In this document: positions 61,292 through 64,000 of the stretch, in pieces
Position numbering within the stretch: the first letter of the stretch is position 1
How the letters are laid out: each line of letters begins with the position of its first letter
Origin: JANNPJ01 sp965200525
GTDB taxonomy: Bacteria; Actinomycetota; Actinomycetes; Actinomycetales; Kineosporiaceae
Reading direction: 5' to 3'
Assembly (NCBI GenBank): GCA_965200525.1
Contig: OZ241368.1
Span: 4,960,001 to 5,024,000, forward strand
Length of the DNA: 64,000 nt
Notes under the pieces: model-generated
Database searches by the model: none
What the model was told of the DNA's origin: nothing
Seen by the model: the letters and a program-made list of their open reading frames with translations, nothing else
Made by a program: the position numbers and the translations under genes

Positions 61292-62353
61292 ATGAAGTGC
61301 CAGACCTGTTACGTCGAGAACCCGGACGGGTACGACGTCTGCACGAACTGTCTGGAGCGCCGGGTCATCGACATCTCGCAGGCCGAGCCCGAGATCCTGC
61401 ACACCCTTCCGCACACCGAACTGCCCTCGCGAGCCAGCCGTTCCGAGGCGCTGCGGGAGCGGCCCGAGCCCGGCCGCACCCGCTCTTCCAGCCCCGAACC
61501 GTCCGGCGAAGCGTCCGCCGAACCGACCGGCGCAGTGAGTGTCTCGGACAACGAGGCCTACCGTGGGGCCCGGCTGAGCTTCCGGCGGGAGGTCGACGCC
61601 AAGCTCAGCGGCGAGGTCGCGCCGTCCCTGCTGCTGCGGTTCTTCGTGCGCGGCGTGGTGGCCGGCCTGGTCGCCCTGGTCGGCGTGGGCGTGCTGAGCT
61701 TCGTGCTCTATCTCGTCGGGGCCCGCTCGGTGGCCTATGCCCTGGTCGAACTGGTCCCGCAGCTGGTCTTCGTCGGTTCGTTCTTCATGCCCTACCGGGA
61801 GGGGCTGTCGGAGTGGGAGCTGCTGCTGGACGGCAAGGCCTCGGCCGCCGAGTCGGCCTACGCCTCGATCTTCGCCACCCTGACCGAGCGCAAGCTGCCG
61901 GTGACCACCTCGCTGCGCCGGTTCACCACCGGGGTCGATCCGACCGTGAACAACTTCGTGGTGGTCCGGGACGGCGCCAGCGTGATGTACGTGTCGGTGT
62001 TCGCCTACGGCACCGGCCTCTACCTCGGCTGGACCCTGTGGAACCAACGCAGCCCGTTCAGGATGATGCTGCGCTACCTGCTCGACCTGTTCGGGGGCGG
62101 GCTCGGCCGGCAGCCCGACTTCGCCGGGGCCCTGAGCAGCCAGCGCAGCCGGGCCCTGCGCGAGTCGGTGCACTCGGCCCTGCGCGACTGCATCGACGCG
62201 GTCGGCGCCGATCTGCAGATCACCATGAGAAGCACTTTCAGCAAGGACATCCCGGTCGAGACGGTGAACCTGTCGGCGACCGCGGGCCTGCTGCGGCCGG
62301 TGCCCTCGCCGCGAGCGGCGGCCGGGCTGGCCGGGTCGCGCGCCAATCGCTGA
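61292..62353 (+). CDS. Membrane protein with an N-terminal zinc ribbon
   Basis: 353 residues from an ATG with GAAGGGG upstream. MKCQTCYVENPDGYDVCTNC is a C-x2-C ... C-x2-C zinc ribbon. A Pro/Ser/Arg-rich linker follows, then two membrane helices (GVVAGLVALVGVGVLSFVLY, ELVPQLVFVGSFFMPYREGL), a folded region TERKLPVTTSLRRFTTGVDP and a further membrane helix. Function unknown. A large intergenic region with the MMPL promoter lies upstream. Confidence 0.75.
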   Translation: MKCQTCYVENPDGYDVCTNCLERRVIDISQAEPEILHTLPHTELPSRASRSEALRERPEPGRTRSSSPEPSGEASAEPTGAVSVSDNEAYRGARLSFRREVDAKLSGEVAPSLLLRFFVRGVVAGLVALVGVGVLSFVLYLVGARSVAYALVELVPQLVFVGSFFMPYREGLSEWELLLDGKASAAESAYASIFATLTERKLPVTTSLRRFTTGVDPTVNNFVVVRDGASVMYVSVFAYGTGLYLGWTLWNQRSPFRMMLRYLLDLFGGGLGRQPDFAGALSSQRSRALRESVHSALRDCIDAVGADLQITMRSTFSKDIPVETVNLSATAGLLRPVPSPRAAAGLAGSRANR

Positions 62354-62501
62354 ACCGGCCTGAGCCGCCCTGAATCAGCCGGGAGCCGCGCCCTGAGCCG
62401 CCTGAACCGACCCTGAACCGCCCGGTCGCGGTGCTCTCAGAAACCCTTGTTAGGGTGCGAACACTGCCGATATCGACGCCGACGACGAAACGGGCACCGC
62501 C

Positions 62502-62819
62502 ATGCCGCTCTGGGCCATCCTGCTGGTCGTTGTCTGGGTCGCCGGCATGGGCGCGGTGATGATGAGCAGTGCGGCCAAGCGCGGCGGGGCCCGGGAGTCG
62601 CTGTCCGGCGAGGTGATAGAGGTCCGTCGCGACTCGATCCCGGAGCCGGGCGGCACGCGCGGGCGGGTCGTGGTCACGGTCCAGACCGGCGACGGGCAGG
62701 CGGTCGAGCTGGTCGACCCGCCGTACCGCAGCGTCGCCGTCGGTGACCGGATCGTCGGGGGAGTGCTGTTCGGCCGCCCCCGGCCGGGCGTGGTGACGGA
62801 GCCCTCCGACGAGGCCTGA
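62502..62819 (+). CDS. Small membrane-anchored protein
   Basis: 105 residues. One N-terminal helix (LWAILLVVVWVAGMGAVMMS) is followed by a small beta-rich domain, GEVIEVRRDSIPEPGGTRGR and VVVTVQTGDGQAVELVDPPY, possibly OB- or DUF3592-like, which takes part in proteins with a single membrane anchor. Unknown function. It is 120 nt upstream of the ArsR gene, on the same strand, but the ArsR operon has its own promoter. Confidence 0.65.
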   Translation: MPLWAILLVVVWVAGMGAVMMSSAAKRGGARESLSGEVIEVRRDSIPEPGGTRGRVVVTVQTGDGQAVELVDPPYRSVAVGDRIVGGVLFGRPRPGVVTEPSDEA

Positions 62820-62838
62820 CCGCCCCTGCGCGAGTTAT

Positions 62839-62901
62839 TCAACGAATCGGTTGACAATGAGCTCGGCCGCACTCTAACTTTGTATTCAACCGGAAGGTTG
62901 A
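62839..62901 (+). promoter_or_regulatory. Promoter with two ArsR-type palindromes
   Basis: TCAACGAATCGGTTGA (62839-62854) and TCAACCGGAAGGTTGA (62886-62901) share TCAAC...GTTGA arms. TTGACA (62851-62856) overlaps the first and, with an 18-nt spacer, TAACTT (62875-62880) makes a plausible -35/-10 pair. The second site covers the region just downstream, so repressor binding would block the promoter of the gene at 62920. Confidence 0.7.
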
Positions 62902-62919
62902 GCACAAAGGAGGCTCGAG

Positions 62920-63306
62920 ATGGCGGCAGACCCGCTCTCCCAGGTGTTCTCGGCCTTGGCCGACCCGATCCGGCGCGACCTGGTGGCCCGGCTGTCGACC
63001 GGTGACGCCACGGTCAACGAGCTCGCCGAGCCCTACCCGGTGAGCCTGCAGGCCGTCTCCAAGCATCTCAAGGTGCTCGAGGACGCCGGCCTGGTCAGCC
63101 GCAGCCGGCAGGCCCAGCGCCGGCCGGTGCATCTCGAGGCGGAGGTCTTCGACCTGATGACCAAGTGGATCGAGCGTTACCGCGGTCAGGCCGAGGAGCG
63201 CTACCGCCGCCTCGACGACGTCCTCCGGTCGATGCCGGACGACGTCCAGCCGGCAGCACCGCCGCCGGCGTCCCCATCGAACCCAGCGACAGGAGCACCC
63301 ACATGA
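62920..63306 (+). CDS. ArsR-family transcriptional regulator
   Basis: 128 residues, ATG preceded by AAAGGAGG. The winged HTH is residues 8-90: VFSALADPIRRDLVARLSTG, VNELAEPYPVSLQAVSKHLK, VLEDAGLVSRSRQAQRRPVH. No Cys metal motif. The last 25 residues are Pro/Ala-rich. It overlaps the SRPBCC gene by 4 nt and is the same ArsR-SRPBCC pairing as at 23714-24519. Likely autorepressor through the two upstream palindromes. Confidence 0.9.
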   Translation: MAADPLSQVFSALADPIRRDLVARLSTGDATVNELAEPYPVSLQAVSKHLKVLEDAGLVSRSRQAQRRPVHLEAEVFDLMTKWIERYRGQAEERYRRLDDVLRSMPDDVQPAAPPPASPSNPATGAPT

Positions 63307-63791
63307 GCGGCACCGGTACCAGTACTCACGAGACCGAGATCTCGCTCGACCCGACCGTTCCCCTGGTCCGGATCGTCCGCGAGTTCGACGCCCCACCGGA
63401 GAAGGTGTTCCGGGCCCACACCGACCCGGAGCTGGCCGCGCAGTGGATGGGCCCGCGGGCCCACCGGATGCGGGTGGAGCACTACGACTGCCGTACCGGC
63501 GGTTCGTACCGCTACCTGCTCGGCGGCGACGGCTACGAGTTCGGCTTCCACGGCTCGTTCCACGAGGTGCGCCCGGGCGAGCTGATCGTGCAGACCTTCA
63601 CCTTCGAGGGCCAGCCGGACGGCGTCGCCCTGGAGAAGCTCCTCTTCGAGGATCTCGGCGACGGCCGCACCCGGCTGACCTCGACGTCCCTGGTCGACTC
63701 GTTCGCCGACCGGGACGCCTTCGTCGCCTCCGGCATGGAGTCGGGCGTCATTGAGGGGTACCAGCGGCTGGACGAGCTGCTGGCCGGCTGA
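63303..63791 (+). CDS. SRPBCC (AHSA1-like) domain protein
   Basis: 162 residues from the ATG that overlaps the ArsR stop. Typical AHSA1 signals: VRIVREFDAPPEKVFRAHTD, WMGPRAHRMRVEHYDCRTGG, YEFGFHGSFHEVRPGELIVQ and the C-terminal helix GVIEGYQRLDELLAG. It binds an unknown hydrophobic ligand; the ArsR partner probably controls its level. The protein is only weakly similar to the copy at 24028, so the two pairs are not a recent duplication. Confidence 0.88.
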   Translation: MSGTGTSTHETEISLDPTVPLVRIVREFDAPPEKVFRAHTDPELAAQWMGPRAHRMRVEHYDCRTGGSYRYLLGGDGYEFGFHGSFHEVRPGELIVQTFTFEGQPDGVALEKLLFEDLGDGRTRLTSTSLVDSFADRDAFVASGMESGVIEGYQRLDELLAG

Positions 63792-63844
63792 GCTGATGGT
63801 CGGCCGAGCTGGTGGTCGGCTGCGCGGTCTTCGCCGCCGCGGCG

Positions 63845-64000
63845 CTACGGCCGGGCCGGGCCGGTCGAGCCGCGAACGACCAGGTCGGTGGCCAGTTCGA
63901 TGTGCAGGGCCTCGATGTGCAGGGTCTCGACCTCGTGCTGGTCCATCAACCGGCGCAGCAGGCTGACCGCCATCCGGCCCATCTCCTCCAGCGGTTGGCG
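63845..64000 (-). CDS. LacI-family transcriptional regulator, C-terminal end only
   Basis: The last 51 codons before a TAG at 63845 are visible; the gene continues beyond the right edge. The reading PLEEMGRMAVSLLRRLMDQH, then HIELATDLVVRGSTGPARP, is the usual end of LacI/PurR-type sensor domains (QP..EMGR.AV..LL, ...L.VR.ST). It would bind a sugar-type ligand and control a nearby operon outside the window. Confidence 0.8.
   Translation of the reverse strand, partial: RQPLEEMGRMAVSLLRRLMDQHEVETLHIEALHIELATDLVVRGSTGPARP

Noticed and set aside
60193..62373. A 726-codon frame on the plus strand
   Set aside because: It runs antisense to the MMPL gene and then out of frame through the zinc-ribbon membrane gene; no recognisable domain.

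Overview
The window is 64 kb of GC-rich DNA from an unidentified high-GC actinobacterium. The pointers are GC-rich third codon positions, GTG and TTG starts, many 4-nt ATGA/GTGA gene overlaps, and actinobacterial families such as an Scr1-type HTH regulator with its DUF397 partner, an Lsr2 remnant, BTAD/LysM proteins, a Tad-type pilus locus and F420-type oxidoreductases. I saw no rRNA, tRNA, CRISPR array or intact transposase.

Region 1 (1-16 kb, almost all minus strand) is a Tad/Flp-type pilus locus read right to left: SAF/CpaB-like protein, TadZ/CpaE-like ATPase, TadA ATPase, TadB (broken by an apparent 2-nt deletion), TadC and three TadE/TadG-like pseudopilin-type proteins. A giant membrane LysM-BTAD protein follows. 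Past a secreted HNH nuclease, an XRE regulator and a small DUF-like gene lies a second LysM membrane protein that runs off the left edge. Region 2 (16-30 kb) is accessory DNA. It holds a less GC-rich lipoprotein/secreted-protein pair, a truncated duplicate of a P-loop kinase gene, a K+ channel with RCK domains beside a DUF6394-like membrane protein, an EamA exporter, an ArsR-SRPBCC-VOC operon, an Scr1/DUF397 pair, two sets of small paralogous genes, a secreted GIY-YIG-like protein, a DUF4240-like gene and a frameshifted lsr2 remnant.

Region 3 (30.4-39.4 kb) is a four-gene operon matching the Wadjet type III anti-plasmid system (JetA-JetB-JetC-JetD, each pair overlapping by 4 nt). It is bracketed by broken genes: a stop-interrupted small DUF gene on one side, and a Crp/Fnr HTH remnant plus a shortened copy of the same small DUF gene on the other.

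Region 4 (39.6-64 kb) is mostly ordinary chromosomal content: a secreted protein, an SPFH protein, a MarR/SDR divergent pair with two clear operators, a TetR/MFS divergent pair with four operator-like repeats followed by an F420-reductase-like gene and an LLM-class oxidoreductase, a RIO-type kinase, small unknown genes, a PEP mutase/isocitrate lyase family enzyme, an M15-LysM peptidase, acetoacetyl-CoA synthetase, a HAD phosphatase, GNAT, aldo/keto reductase, OsmC, an MMPL transporter, a zinc-ribbon membrane protein, a second ArsR-SRPBCC pair with its operators, and the tail of a LacI-type regulator at the right edge.
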